Assembly: GCA_038373885.1 (NCBI GenBank)
Contig: JAWZYV010001785.1
Location: forward strand, 310,001-374,000
DNA length: 64,000 nucleotides
Direction: 5' to 3'
DNA from: Cheiracanthium punctorium
Lineage: Eukaryota > Arthropoda > Arachnida > Araneae > Cheiracanthiidae
Below are positions 10,470-20,664 of the stretch, one piece after another; the stretch's first letter is position 1; the number at the start of each line of letters is the position of its first letter. The translations under genes and the position numbers were made by a program. Below the pieces are notes generated by a model. The model searched no databases and had not been told where the DNA came from. It saw nothing but the letters and a program-made list of their open reading frames with translations.

Positions 10470-10712
10470 ACCGAATCATTATCTATCCGTATCTCGGGTC
10501 GGTCTTTCTTGATTCATTATGTACGAAAACGCATCCTATTCCATGACTGGGCCGTATATGTCTTTCTTGCTTTGCTATGTTTGAAATTACACCATAATCT
10601 ACACGTCGCACCATTTGTTTTCCTTGCTTCATTATGTTGGGAAGTGTATCAATCTATCTGTCGAACTCATGTCTTTCTACAGAACTATTCAAATAAAAAT
10701 TTAAATTGGTAA
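10470..10712 (+). repeat. Modular repeat R fragment
   Basis: Two to three imperfect copies of a roughly 70-bp module occur here (CTTGATTCATTATGTACGAA..., CTTGCTTTGCTATGTTTGAA..., CTTGCTTCATTATGTTGGGA...), each followed by ATAATCTA/ATCAATCTA and a TGTCTTTCTAC-like word. The modules resemble those of the larger repeat R copies at 30.7-38.1 kb. An open frame of 117 codons spans this and the preceding element, but it is a by-product of the repeat. Confidence 0.45.
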
Positions 10713-10963
10713 AACTCAAAATGTTCACACGTTTTATTTGCCCGAATTCACTAGCACTTTACCGCTAAAAAATCTCCAGTATGTTAACCCTTAACACTCC
10801 AACGTTTAAGTTTGACTATTGACTGGCAACTCAAACTTATTATTGAAATATTTTGACTTGCAAGTTTTTAAGTGTCAGATTTTAAATGCTAAAATCACGT
10901 GTAAATAATATTAACAGCTAAATCATCATAGATGGGAATATTAAAGTTGTCATGCCATAATTA

Positions 10964-11533
10964 CAGGGGCGTAGCCAGAAATTTTTCATGGGGGGTTACG
11001 ACTAGAGATGAGACGGGCTCAGCCCGAGCCCGAAAGCCCGAGCCCGAGCCCGGGCCCGACTCGGGCTCGGGCTCTGTAATTCACGAGTGCGTTCGGGTTC
11101 GGGCGGGCTCGGGATCGTGAAAAATTTCTTCTTTGTTGAACATACTCCTTGAAACAGATTTTAAAAAGTGATTCATGGGATAAATAGACGTACTTATTTC
11201 AAAAAATAGCGGCACGGGGGACTAGAAGGTGTGTGAAGCTCCAAAATTTATTGTATCCTCTTAATGATTTAGTTAATTTTATTTGTCTTTAGCTGAAATT
11301 TCGGGCTCGGGCTCCAACTTTAATAATATTGCTCGGGCTCGGATTAAAAGTCTTCGGGCTCGGGCTTCAAAAAATGAGCCCGAACTCATCTCTAGTTACG
11401 ACTACTACAACTCATATATATGTATACGTGTGTGTGATAATGTAGTGATGAATATGCATTTTCTATGGCAAAAAATTCCTCATAGGGGGGGGGGGGTTAT
11501 GACCCCCCTAACCCCCCTTTGGCTACGCCCCTG
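10964..11533. mobile_element. hAT-type MITE (family M1) carrying a nested MITE
   Basis: The ends CAGGGGCGTAGCC and GGCTACGCCCCTG are perfect inverted repeats, and CATAATTA is duplicated exactly at 10956-10963 and 11534-11541. Removing the inserted 392-bp element and one 8-bp duplication leaves 170 bp, the size of the 2.67-kb copy. This is the strongest evidence that family M1 is a mobile hAT-type element. Confidence 0.93.
11003..11394. mobile_element. hAT-type MITE (family M3) nested in M1
   Basis: The ends are TAGAGATGAGACGGGCTC and GAGCCCGAACTCATCTCTA inverted, and GTTACGAC is duplicated at 10995-11002 and 11395-11402, inside family M1. The interior near both ends is packed with GGGCTCGGGC/GCCCGAGCCC units, making it strikingly GC-rich against the AT-rich background. 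No transposase is encoded. It must be younger than the M1 copy it interrupts. Confidence 0.92.
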
Positions 11534-11785
11534 CATAATTATATTTTCCTTACAAAGCTAATTTATTTTTCTTCTCGACATAATCGATAAATAGATTGGT
11601 TTACAGTGAAACAGATTGAAATCTGAATGTCTTTACTGATCATGTGTAACTGACTGAGAAGTATTATTTTTTCTCTGCAAACAGTTTTCGATAATGACCC
11701 GCACAATATCCGAAGTAAAAAATAAACTTGGGGTACGTCGCACATCGGTGGAGGTTGAGAGGTACATTTATGTCATGTGGGTTAA

Positions 11786-12242
11786 CCCTCTGAAGCGCAA
11801 TCATTTCCCAATGCTGAAGAAAGGGCAGCCGTTGCCATCGCTTGACCTAACTACCAGTAAGTCTGCGTTAAAAAATGGTCTTTAGATCTGTGGCACGCGA
11901 TGACAAATTCGATCGACATCTATTTTGTTGGTAGTTAAATCTACCGATGGCAACAGCTGCTCTTTTTTCGGCATTGGGCAGTCTATCCAGTTGTTCTTCA
12001 ATATCCACGTATTTCCATCGTATTCTTCCAGTTTTCAGCAGATCCCAGTGCTGCTAAAAACAATCCTGACAATTTTACAAGTCATCGACAATTTTTACGG
12101 GAAAATGATGTGCTAAAAATTAAAATTTTTTCGTGTAACTATGTCTCCCTCCAGTATTTTTATAGAAATCAAATTTATTTTTCGTGATTGACAACAGTCA
12201 AACCGTCAGCGTTTTGTGTCGAGGACACCGCGCGTTAAAGGG
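11786..12242 (-). mobile_element. TTAA-flanked fold-back MITE (family P), copy 2
   Basis: Flanked by TTAA at 11782-11785 and 12243-12246, with ends CCCTCTGAAGCGC and GCGCGTTAAAGGG. It is inverted relative to copy 1, so its palindromic half is on the left (about 11810-11980). The palindrome is shortened: part of one arm between TACCAGTAAG and TCTTTAGATC is missing. The rest follows the family, including ATTTTTATAGAAATCAAAT and the final GAGGACACCGCGCG. Confidence 0.8.
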
Positions 12243-12246
12243 TTAA

Positions 12247-13129
12247 AAAAACACTTGACGCAAAAAGGCGAATATAACAGTATCTCGTCGAACTAGATCA
12301 AATAGTTTCATGCTAATTACGTTTTTATAGAAACCTCTCGTATCTCTCTCGCCATCTTAGGTAAGTTAATCGCTTTGCACGATTCCTCCGCAAAGTGGGG
12401 GTGGTCCAAGGAATGCGCGTTCGGAGTTCAAGGCTTCTGACATCGGTACGCGCCGATGCAAAGCACTTGTTTCTTTTTAAAACTCCTTGCTCTTTCATGG
12501 CAGGCGCTACTGCCTACTTGCGGTAATTGCCTCTCTTGTTTTCACAGCGCGAGCAAAATCAACCTTATTTGGAACGTGCACCGTAACAGATTTTTATAAC
12601 TTTCTGCTTGCGAGTCGAGAAACCTTGGGGGAAGGCCGAAACGATTTGCCTATGTACTATGAACGAGAAGACACCGAAATTGAAGCTTAAATACTGCTTT
12701 ATAATTTTTCTTCTTCTAAAGCCCATGATTTAATGGGCTTTTATTACTTCATTTCGTACAAAGTTCATTTATCTATTTTTTCAAACACCAAAAAATAAAA
12801 TAAAATGAACAATAAAAAGAAAAATGGAACGAAAAGGATGCTTCAATATATTTTATTCACAGTACGAAATTTATAAAACTATCCCAGTGAACGTCCCGCA
12901 ACTAAACAACTATCCAAAGCTGTTTCACTGGACACCCCTTAAATAATGCATAGAATTTATGAAGGAAAAAAATGAAAAAAAACTTCGCCAAACTTTAAGC
13001 AAAGTACTAAATTTTCTATCTTTAGCTTTAGTGAAAATGTGTTATAAAGTGACAAATGTGTATGCATATATATCACAAAAACCGAAACCACTAAATCAGC
13101 TTTTCTTAAAGTGAATGCACATCAGATGT
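12247..13129. other. Non-coding DNA with a hairpin
   Basis: I see no supported gene. An open frame at 12487-12690 has a hydrophobic stretch followed by a charged end but lacks an ATG. CTTAGGTAAGT near 12355 looks like a splice donor, and TTTCATGGCAG near 12493 like an acceptor, but there is nothing to connect them to. Confidence 0.35.
12718..12741. other. Perfect 9-bp stem hairpin
   Basis: AAAGCCCAT, a 6-nt loop and ATGGGCTTT form a perfect stem followed by a T-rich stretch. It lies shortly after the stop of an unsupported open frame. In a eukaryotic genome it has no clear role; it resembles an intrinsic terminator by chance or is a small repeat relic. Confidence 0.4.
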
Positions 13130-13320
13130 GTGCGAGCGTATGCAGAGGTCAGTCCAGAGTCTACCAAATTTTAGTGCTGCCATCTGTTATCATACGTAAA
13201 AACTTCAACCTACTTTAAAAGTTCGTCCTTCTAGCGTCCGCGACTGGTATCGAACCGTAGACCCAAGGCGTGGTAGGCGAGCGTTCTATCCACCAGACGG
13301 GTTCGACTCGGGATGAAAAT
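13130..13320 (-). repeat. tRNA-derived SINE (family C)
   Basis: On the minus strand GTCTGGTGGATAGAACGCTC has a pol III box A pattern and ACGGTTCGATACC a box B pattern, spaced as in a tRNA gene. The acceptor stem does not close well and the arm around the expected anticodon is imperfect, so it is not a functional tRNA. Downstream sequence includes GATAACAGATGGCAGCACTA and no further tRNA features. Confidence 0.65.
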
Positions 13321-14831
13321 GACTAAAATTTGAAGGGGTTGTTGTATCAATTTCCGAATTGGAACTCTTATGAATCTAAATAAATAAAACTAGACTTTGC
13401 CAGTACACTACTTGGTATTAAAATTTTGTGATTTCTATCCGTTTTAAGCATTTGGGACTCCAGTACGACCGAAAAAAAATTTCAGCCTTTCGTTTTGTCA
13501 GTGACGCATTTTTTATTAGTACGATCACGTAAAACTGACTGAAGCGAATGAAATAAAATTTGGCGATACGAAAGGTGGTCACACAACTTTGGCGACAAAT
13601 TTCTAAAAAATGAATTACATTTTGAGATTTTACGAAAATTGCTTCAAACTTAGTAAATTTTTGTTCGCACATCACTTAGTTACGACTAAAGCGAAAGAAA
13701 TGAAATTTGGTGACATGAAAGATGATCGCATATACCAGCTGTGCCACGTTGCGGCCTGTGCGCGCACTCCCTCTCCACTTTTAAATTTTTAATGTGCACG
13801 CAAATCGAGCGCGAAATTTGAAATGTAATTAAATTAAAATCAAAAATTTCCTAACACAGTGAAAATTGCGTTAAAATGTGTACAAACGTGCAAAAGATGT
13901 GAAATTAAGAGAATATCATAAATAAATGTGCGATACCCTAACAGCCTCAAAAAAACACTTTTTATTTTTATTTTTACGAAAGAATTTCAAATGCATAAAA
14001 ATGTGAATAAACGTTCATAAATGTTTATTTTTTGTTAATATGAATACAATAATGTGTGAAAACCTGTCAAATTACATAAATATAAATTTTAGAAAGCGTG
14101 ACAAGAAGTTTTCACTTCTGACGTGCAATCCTACGACCGACTGTTTTAAAAAAGTAAGTAGTAAAATGAAAGATTTCGTTGTATTTCGTTACCAAATCAA
14201 AAACGCACCTTCGTTACAGTGCGAGTTCCGTTGTATACTGTTTTGTTGCAAAGCGAGTTGACTGTACACATTGTAATTAATTCCAAATCTTTCCTACAGG
14301 GTCATTTGTAATTATACGTGTTCAAGAGTTATATGTGAAGTAGGTAAGGGATTCCTTTTTTCCCACCAAGAACAGCCTCAAGCAGTCGGTCCACAATCCT
14401 TAGTTATTCATTAGACAAGGAGCGTATCAGCACGTTCGATCTCCACATTAAAACAAAATAAATAAAAGTAAAATGAAAAGAGAAAAGGGCAAAAAAGAAA
14501 GGAGACAAGAGGAAAGTCAAAACTTTCAAACCCAGAATAAAATGTGGACATTCCAAGAAGAAATGACCCTGCGAATCAAGCTACCGTCACTTGCCCAGTT
14601 CACTCATTGTGACAAAATCTACACGACCGTAATGGACTGTCCTTCGTTCGACTTGCTTTAAGGCCGCGATAAGTTTTACAAACATCGTTTAGGTCCTATC
14701 ACACTCCAAGATCTTTTCCTGCTCGGCTCAATTACACTATCTGTCATTTAATAGAAGAGTTTTAAAAAAACTAAAAGAAATGCGCTGAGAAAAGTTAGTT
14801 TGAGCAGAGTGTTCCACTTGAAGAGCGATCG
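13321..14831. other. Non-coding AT-rich DNA
   Basis: I see no gene. A short basic open frame with an ATG at 14473-14661 is lysine- and arginine-rich at its start but matches no family I know. Confidence 0.4.
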
Positions 14832-15045
14832 TCATCACAGGACTTTTGAACAGCTTTAAAATTAACCAGTGATGTTAAACACTCGCAAAAATTAATAATG
14901 CTTCTTCATCTAATACACTATGCACTGATACTAGCAGTAACACTGCATGCCTCATGCAACTTCCAGAAAAAATTCATAAGCACAAAAATGGCCAGTAAGA
15001 GTTACCTGTTTAGGGAAATATTGCAAAATTCCGTATGTTTAGCAT
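14832..15045 (+). repeat. Dispersed repeat D
   Basis: CATCACAGGACTTTTGAACA, then AACACTCGCAAAAATTAATA and ATGCTTCTTCATCTAATACA, then CATAAGCACAAAAATGGCC. The same ordered words occur at 28172-28345 (same strand), at 6100-6303 and, shorter, at 33205-33300 (opposite strand). The family is unclassified. Confidence 0.55.
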
Positions 15046-15439
15046 TCCCTCCCCCGAGAGTTTCATACTTCTAAAAGTTCATTGTTTGTAACAGTTCACA
15101 GTACAACTTCTAAAGAGATATTCTACATTTTTTTCAAGTGTCTAGCGCAATTTGATTCTTTAAAAAAGCTGTTAAAAGTGTCACGATTTCCTAAAACAAC
15201 AGCCGTTACAGCCTTTCCACAAGAGCAGCGAGACCTTAAACTTTTTTAAACTTGAGCGAATTTAACTCATTTGTGTCTAGTGTGCCCATTGTCGGTACGC
15301 AAAAATTTGAAAACGTCATTCAGTTTTCTTAGTCTGAATTCACGAGTATTCAATTTCAATTCCACAAAATGCTTTAACAACATCAAGTGAGAAGTAGAAT
15401 TTTCATTTTCTACAAACAATTTTTTTTAAAGGAATGAGC

Positions 15440-15610
15440 ACTCGTTCATTGAGTTGATGTCAGAAATTTATCCGTCATTGCTGCGGCATTAGCAAACATT
15501 TGGAGAAAGCTATCTAAACAGTCTGGGCACAAATGCGTCAAAAAACTTACTAATAGTTCAAGGCGTAATAGACATCCATTTCTGAGCTGTCTTTGAACGT
15601 TAAAACCGGC
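15440..15610 (-). repeat. Dispersed repeat E, copy 1
   Basis: This matches 55755-55870 over words such as GAGTTGATGTCAGAAATTTA/GGATGTCAGAATTTCATC, CATTTGGAGAAAGCTATC/AACTGGAGAAAGTCATGC and CAGTCTGGGCACAAATGCG/CATTCTGGGCATAAGTGGG. Both copies are open on the minus strand and would give similar peptides with CPDCLDSFLQ or CPECLHDFLQ. That suggests either a shared coding origin or coincidence within a short repeat. Confidence 0.45.
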
Positions 15611-15884
15611 AAGGAAAACAGGCATTTCGGCCGAAAAATTTTCGTCCTTCTTTCGCAGAAGTCTACACACACAGTGTGCGGACAAGTTTTAATTATTTCA
15701 TTAAACAATGTGAGAAGGGGGACAAAGATTCAATTATTTCAGTAATTGTGTTAGTTTCTAGATCTAGGAGCATGTTTTTGAGGAATAACTACAGAATGGC
15801 TCCCAACAATCTTTTAGGGTGCAAACGATCGCCCTGGTACACTCTTCAAGTGCCACTGGATCGTAAAGCGGTGGCTCATCGCTG

Positions 15885-16080
15885 AACACACTGTTAGATC
15901 GCTGAAAGGTCCAGCCGTTCTAGCCAACCGCGTGGATGTCGATTCAACGGTCTGGAATTTTGTGTGGTTTTCTCCAGATGTAAAGTAAATACGCGTTAGA
16001 ATCCGTTAAAAAGTCCTCCACCCAAGACACTCTTCTTTTTTAGGCACAGTTCTCGTCTAGCTTTGACTTGAAACAACACA
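15885..16080 (-). repeat. SINE family A copy at the edge of a duplication
   Basis: The minus strand carries the family body: CTAGACGAGAACTGTGCC, TGTCTTGGGTGGAGGACTTT, GGATTCTAACGCGTATTTAC, CATCTGGAGAAAACC and CCAGACCGTTGAATCGACAT. The left breakpoint of the 1-kb tandem duplication lies in the upstream part of this SINE, at about 16057. Confidence 0.65.
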
Positions 16081-17029
16081 AACGACAACCAAGATGTCGG
16101 GGAAGGAATGAGCAATCCGCTCCTCTTTTTATTCGTGAACCTCAAAATTTGTTGAATTGCGATGGGAAAGAGTTCAACTCGCCACTGAACCCAGGTTTAA
16201 TACATCTTAGCTCTTTTCAATGAAATGAATCAGCGCTGAAGAGAAGATGATTCTTCAGTGATCGGTGTCGCTTCCCAGAACGGGTGTTTAAATGCTCTTC
16301 TGGAACAACCTAGCGCAAGCGCAGCGATGGGCAATCCCAAGACAGAAGCTAGGAAGCAACGTTGATCACAGAAAAAGAAACTACGCCAGTTGCCTCTCTC
16401 CAATGATGAGAGCGAAAAATTAAGCCTTTGAATCAGTATATATGCACGAAAGATAGACCATTACAAACAAATCATAGTAATGGACACGAATGGATAAAAC
16501 TATTCGAATTAATTGATTATTAAGTGCATCCGAGGTATATATTTTTTTTTTTAAATCCATTCGAATGCTCAGTTTATAGCATTCGAGTAGAAGTCACGAA
16601 TGCTGACGAATGCTGTTCGAGAAGTAAAATCGCCAATACTATTCGATTAGAGGAATTGCGATTACTGTTCGAATAGTGAAATCGGGATTACTATTCTAAT
16701 AGAGTGAAAATGGGATTACTATTCTAATAGAGTGAAAATGGGATTACTACTCTAATAGAACGAAATTGGGATTACTATTCTAGTAGAGAAAGCGGGATTA
16801 CTATTCTAATAGGGAAAATTGCGAATTCTATTCGAATAGTGAAAATCGCGAATTCTATTCGAATAGTGAAAATCGCGAATGCAAATACTCACTAATAGAT
16901 TATTGATTCTATTCGAATAGTAGTAATCGGTTATAGAAATGATTCGAATGGGACATCACTAAAATCATAGTGTACCGTACATTTTTGGTCAGTGGCGTAG
17001 CCGCGGGAAAGGGGTGGGGTCAGGATAGC
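16057..17029 (+). repeat. Tandem duplication, copy 1 (973 bp)
   Basis: This is repeated at 17067-18034 with only a handful of substitutions and small indels, so about 99 percent identical by eye. The unit begins in a family A SINE, includes a unique 550-bp stretch and an AT-rich minisatellite, and ends inside the left part of a hAT-type MITE. No gene is visible in it. Confidence 0.95.
16625..16925 (+). repeat. Minisatellite with CTATTCGAATAG units, copy 1
   Basis: About ten imperfect units of 24-29 bp follow one another, built on GGGATTACTATTCTAATAG or GCGAATTCTATTCGAATAGT followed by GTGAAAAT. The core CTATTCGAATAG is self-complementary. The whole array is copied again at about 17630-17930 by the larger tandem duplication. 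Confidence 0.85.
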
Positions 17030-17067
17030 TAGCTTTGACTTGAAACAAAGCTAGCTATCCTGACCCC
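17016..17067. repeat. Perfect inverted repeat at the duplication junction
   Basis: A 22-bp arm (17016-17037, starting GGGGTCAGGATAGC) is followed by the 8-nt loop ACTTGAAA and its exact reverse complement (17046-17067). The left arm joins the end of unit 1 to the first bases of the unit; the right arm is the inverted copy of that join. Unit 2 then restarts. This configuration is expected from template switching or fold-back synthesis during the duplication. Confidence 0.9.
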
Positions 17068-18034
17068 TAGCTTTGACTTGAAATAACACAAACGACAACC
17101 AAGATGTCGGGGAACGAATGAGCAATCCGCTCCTCTTTTTATTCGTGAACCTTAAAATTTGTTGAATTGCGATGGGAAAGAGTTCAACTCGCCACTGAAC
17201 CCAGGTTTAATACATCTTAGCTCTTTTCAATGAAATGAGCGCTGAAGAGAAGATGATTCTTCAGTGATCGGTGTCGCTTCCCAGAACGGGTGTTTAAATG
17301 CTCTTCTGGAACAACCTAGCGCAAGCGCAGCGATGGGCCATCCAAGACAGAAGCTAGGAAGCAACGTTGATCACAGAAAAAGAAACTACGCCAGTTGCCT
17401 CTCTCCAATGATGAGAGCGAAAAATTAAGCCTTGGAATCAGTATATATGCACGAAAGATAGACCATTACAAACAAATCATAGTAATGGACACGAATGGAT
17501 GAAACTATTCGAATTAATTGATTATTAAGTGCATCCGAGGTATATATATTTTTTTTAAAATCCATTCGAATGCTCAGTTTATAGCATTCGAGTAGAAGTC
17601 ACGAATGCTGACGAATGCTGTTCGAGAAGTAAAATCGCCAATACTATTCGATTAGAGGAATTGCGATTACTGTTCGAATAGTGAAATCGGGATTACTATT
17701 CTAATAGAGTGAAAATGGGATTACTATTCTAATAGAGTGAAAATGGGATTACTACTCTAATAGAGCGAAATTGGGATTACTATTCTAGTAGAGAAAGCGG
17801 GATTACTATTCTAATAGGGAAAATTGCGAATTCTATTCGAATAGTGAAAATCGCGAATTCTATTCGAATAGTGAAAATCGCGAATGCAAATACTCACTAA
17901 TAGATTATTGATTCTATTCGAATAGTAGTAATCGGTTATAGAAATGATTCGAATGGGACATCACTAAAATCATAGTGTACCGTACATTTTTGGTCAGTGG
18001 CGTAGCCGCGGGAAAGGGGTGGGGTCAGGATAGC
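17067..18034 (+). repeat. Tandem duplication, copy 2 (968 bp)
   Basis: Second copy of 16057-17029. Differences include GGAACGAATG for GGAAGGAATG, loss of four bases near 17240 and a shifted T-run near 17548. It leads into the full hAT-type MITE on its right, which shows that copy 2 retains the original right junction and copy 1 has the truncated MITE. Confidence 0.95.
17630..17930 (+). repeat. Minisatellite with CTATTCGAATAG units, copy 2
   Basis: Same array as 16625-16925, with matching unit order, which confirms that it was duplicated as part of the larger unit and did not expand separately. Confidence 0.85.
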
Positions 18035-18172
18035 CACTGCTCTGAGGAATTGTTTGGTCATACAAAATGGAATCACACACACGTATATATATACACGAGC
18101 TGCGGTAGTCGTAACCCCCCCCCCCTCCCAATGAAAATTCTCGCTACGCCACTGTTTCTCGCTACGCCATTG
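17996..18172. mobile_element. hAT-type MITE (family M1), inverted, with doubled end
   Basis: The left end is CAGTGGCGTAGCC and the right end CGCTACGCCACTG (to 18154), with GTAGTCGTAACCCCCC inverted relative to the 10.96-kb copy. An extra TTTCTCGCTACGCCATTG follows immediately, an imperfect repeat of the terminal 18 bp. No convincing 8-bp duplication flanks either candidate end. The left 35 bp are also present at the end of duplication copy 1. Confidence 0.7.
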
Positions 18173-19975
18173 GTTTTTCAGGCTATCAATACAACCGGTC
18201 ACGAGCTAAATGCAAAACAATTCATAAGCACCTTACGAAAGAACTGGCAAATCGCAATGAGACAATAAGCAACATTTTCCCTCGCTTATTGTGCAACATG
18301 CTTAAACACGGTGTAACAAAACTACGCAAAAGATATTTTCCTGAACAAACTTATCTTCTGTTTTTAACACCCCCACCCCCCTCTCATAACTTTTAAAACA
18401 ACAGAAGTGAAAGTGAAAGAGAAAAAAAAATCAATTACGTAAGCGACGTTTCCCCGTTCTCTCTCTGCAATACTACAATAGAATCCTGCCGCCCTCCCCT
18501 CACTGTCTTTCATCTGTTGGCGATAATTGTTTCTGACAAAAGGGTATGAGAATGGTCATGTTCTAAATAATTCTACTGATTTCAGTTACATTGCATTCTC
18601 TATTCTTCTCCTTTAGGGCAATGGAATGCCAACAGAACTTGACAATCTTTTTTAACGTAGTCCCTCCATAACGGTCTTATGTGAAGAATTTTTATTTTTA
18701 TTAACGTCGTCGTAAGCTATAATGTTACTCGTTTAGAAAACTAACGAGGTGAACTAAGTGAAATTTCTTTTTCGGCAATAAAAAAAGTGCGTCATAAATT
18801 AAAAATGATATTGAAAATCTCTGCCGCACAATTTACGTCATGAAAATGAAATCGCAGTCTGAGCGATTTTAAATAGCCCCAACGGATGACGATTTGACAC
18901 TTTCACGAGAATTGAAAAAAAATCTATTTTCTTCTGGTGAAATATGGAGAATTTAAATATTTAAATTGAGTATTTTAGATTGCGCATGAATCGGATTGGG
19001 ATGTTTGAATAGAAATGATAAAATTACGGATATTCCCTCCAGTTATAAAAGTTTTCGCAGTGAAAAGGAAGAATTTTTTCTAAAAGTTTCATACAAGGCA
19101 CTATTTTTTATTTATTTCAGGGTGCAAGAATCACCTTGAATTTTCTTGAGACCCTGGAGCAATTCCCTCGTTTAAATATATGTACCAAGCAGGGGCGAGG
19201 CGTGAATATATGCCATGGTCATCGCTGTTTACAGATTTATCCCCCTCTTCCCCGCCAGCGCAAGCACACATCCACACACTGTGTTATAAGTTCTAATGAA
19301 ACGACCGACGTAAAGAAAATTTTGATCATGGTGTGATGCAAATAGTCAAAAATATTATGTTCATATATTTTATCAACATTTAAGTTAAATATTTAGTACA
19401 AAAATATTTTTAAAAAAATTCCTATTCTAGTCTAAGCTGAATTTCTTATTTGATTCGGTTGATTACTGATTCATTTTTCAAAAAACACATATAATTCAAA
19501 AGAAATACTAGACGTTGTCATTGGACTATAATTTATTTTTTATGTAACACAATATATATAAGATCGAACACATTAACACAGTAAATTTGTCTTACACTCG
19601 AATACTTTAATGAGGTGGTGTAAGAATAAAGAACATTTTGGATGTACTTCAAAGCAAATAAGATAATCTAACGTTTGAAAAAAAAAACATCCTAAATGGT
19701 TATTTGTATTATTTATTTAGAGATTTAATAATTAAAAATGAAAAATAATCTTAAATAGTTATTATTAGTAGTATTTATTTAGAAATTTATTAATTAGAAA
19801 TGGGACATTTTTGATATGTACAGATATTGTACTTATCAGAACAGTAAAGAATAATATTCATCCATTATTTGAAAATAAAATCCATTCTTATTTTGGATGA
19901 ATATTTTCCGATTATTATGTCGTAAAAATCTTTGTCTTAAGGATGCCAACATTTCTTTCTCGATCGATAGCAATG
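18173..19975. other. Non-coding AT-rich DNA
   Basis: I see no gene, RNA or bounded repeat in this 1.8-kb stretch. Confidence 0.4.
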
Positions 19976-20320
19976 AAATATTACTCATCCGATTTTCACT
20001 TTGGGTGAATCTCTTACATGTGTGAATTCTTTTTAAAGCATGGGTCTTCTAGCCTCCGACAAATAGTCCATTTTTTGAGATATTCAAATTACAAATGCAT
20101 AGGACATTTTTTTAAATATAGAAATTTATTATTTTTTTCTTTTTTCGCATTAAAGTATTTATCAAAAGAACAAACAAAATATTTTCAACAAGTAATTTTA
20201 TTATATTCAAAAATAAGTTTCATGAAACAGCAGTGCATTTTCTTATTATATAAAGAAATGACGCAAGAATTTAAAATAAGAAGAGACAAGAAATGATTTA
20301 ATTTCAAAAATCATTTTAAA
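19976..20320 (+). repeat. 345-bp tandem duplication, copy 1
   Basis: The unit starts AAATATTACTCATCCGATTT and ends TCATTTTAAA. It is repeated immediately at 20321-20664 with few differences. An open frame of 92 codons at 20018-20296 lies within it but is broken in copy 2 and matches nothing known. Confidence 0.93.
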
Positions 20321-20664
20321 AAATATTACTCATCCGATTTTCACTTTGGGTGAATCTCTTACATGTGTGAATTCTTTTTAAAGCATGGGTCTTCGAGCCT
20401 CCGACAAATAGTCCATTTTTTGAGATATTCAAATTACAAATGCATAGGACATTTTTTTAAATATAGAAATTTATTATTTTTTTTTTCGCATTAAAGTATT
20501 TATCAAAAGAACAAACAAAATATTTTCAACAAGTAATTTTATTATATTCAGAATAAGTTACATGAAACAGCAGTGCATTTTCTTATTATATAAAGAAATT
20601 ACGCAAGAATTTCAAGTAAGAAGAGACAAGAAATGATTTAATTTCAAAAATCATTTTAAAAAAT
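20321..20664 (+). repeat. 345-bp tandem duplication, copy 2
   Basis: Direct head-to-tail copy of the previous unit. The differences are single-base changes (for example CTTCGAGCC for CTTCTAGCC) and shortened T- and A-runs, so the duplication is recent. The short AAAAAAT at the unit edges could be the microhomology used. Confidence 0.93.

Noticed and set aside
10932..11561. Frames rich in AR/EP/GSGS repeats
   Set aside because: They arise from the GGGCTCGGGC repeats of the nested M3 MITE and not from a structural protein gene.
12487..12690. A secreted small protein with a signal-like N-terminus
   Set aside because: The frame begins at a TTG with a stop just upstream and has no ATG. Splice-like sites nearby cannot be linked to other exons.
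13230..13310. A functional tRNA gene (minus)
   Set aside because: Box A and box B patterns are present but the anticodon arm and acceptor stem do not form a good cloverleaf.
16625..17930. A CRISPR array
   Set aside because: The repeats are contiguous minisatellite units without unique spacers, in a eukaryotic context.
20018..20296. A 92-codon protein gene
   Set aside because: It lies in the 345-bp tandem duplication, is broken in the second copy and has a composition typical of AT-rich non-coding DNA.
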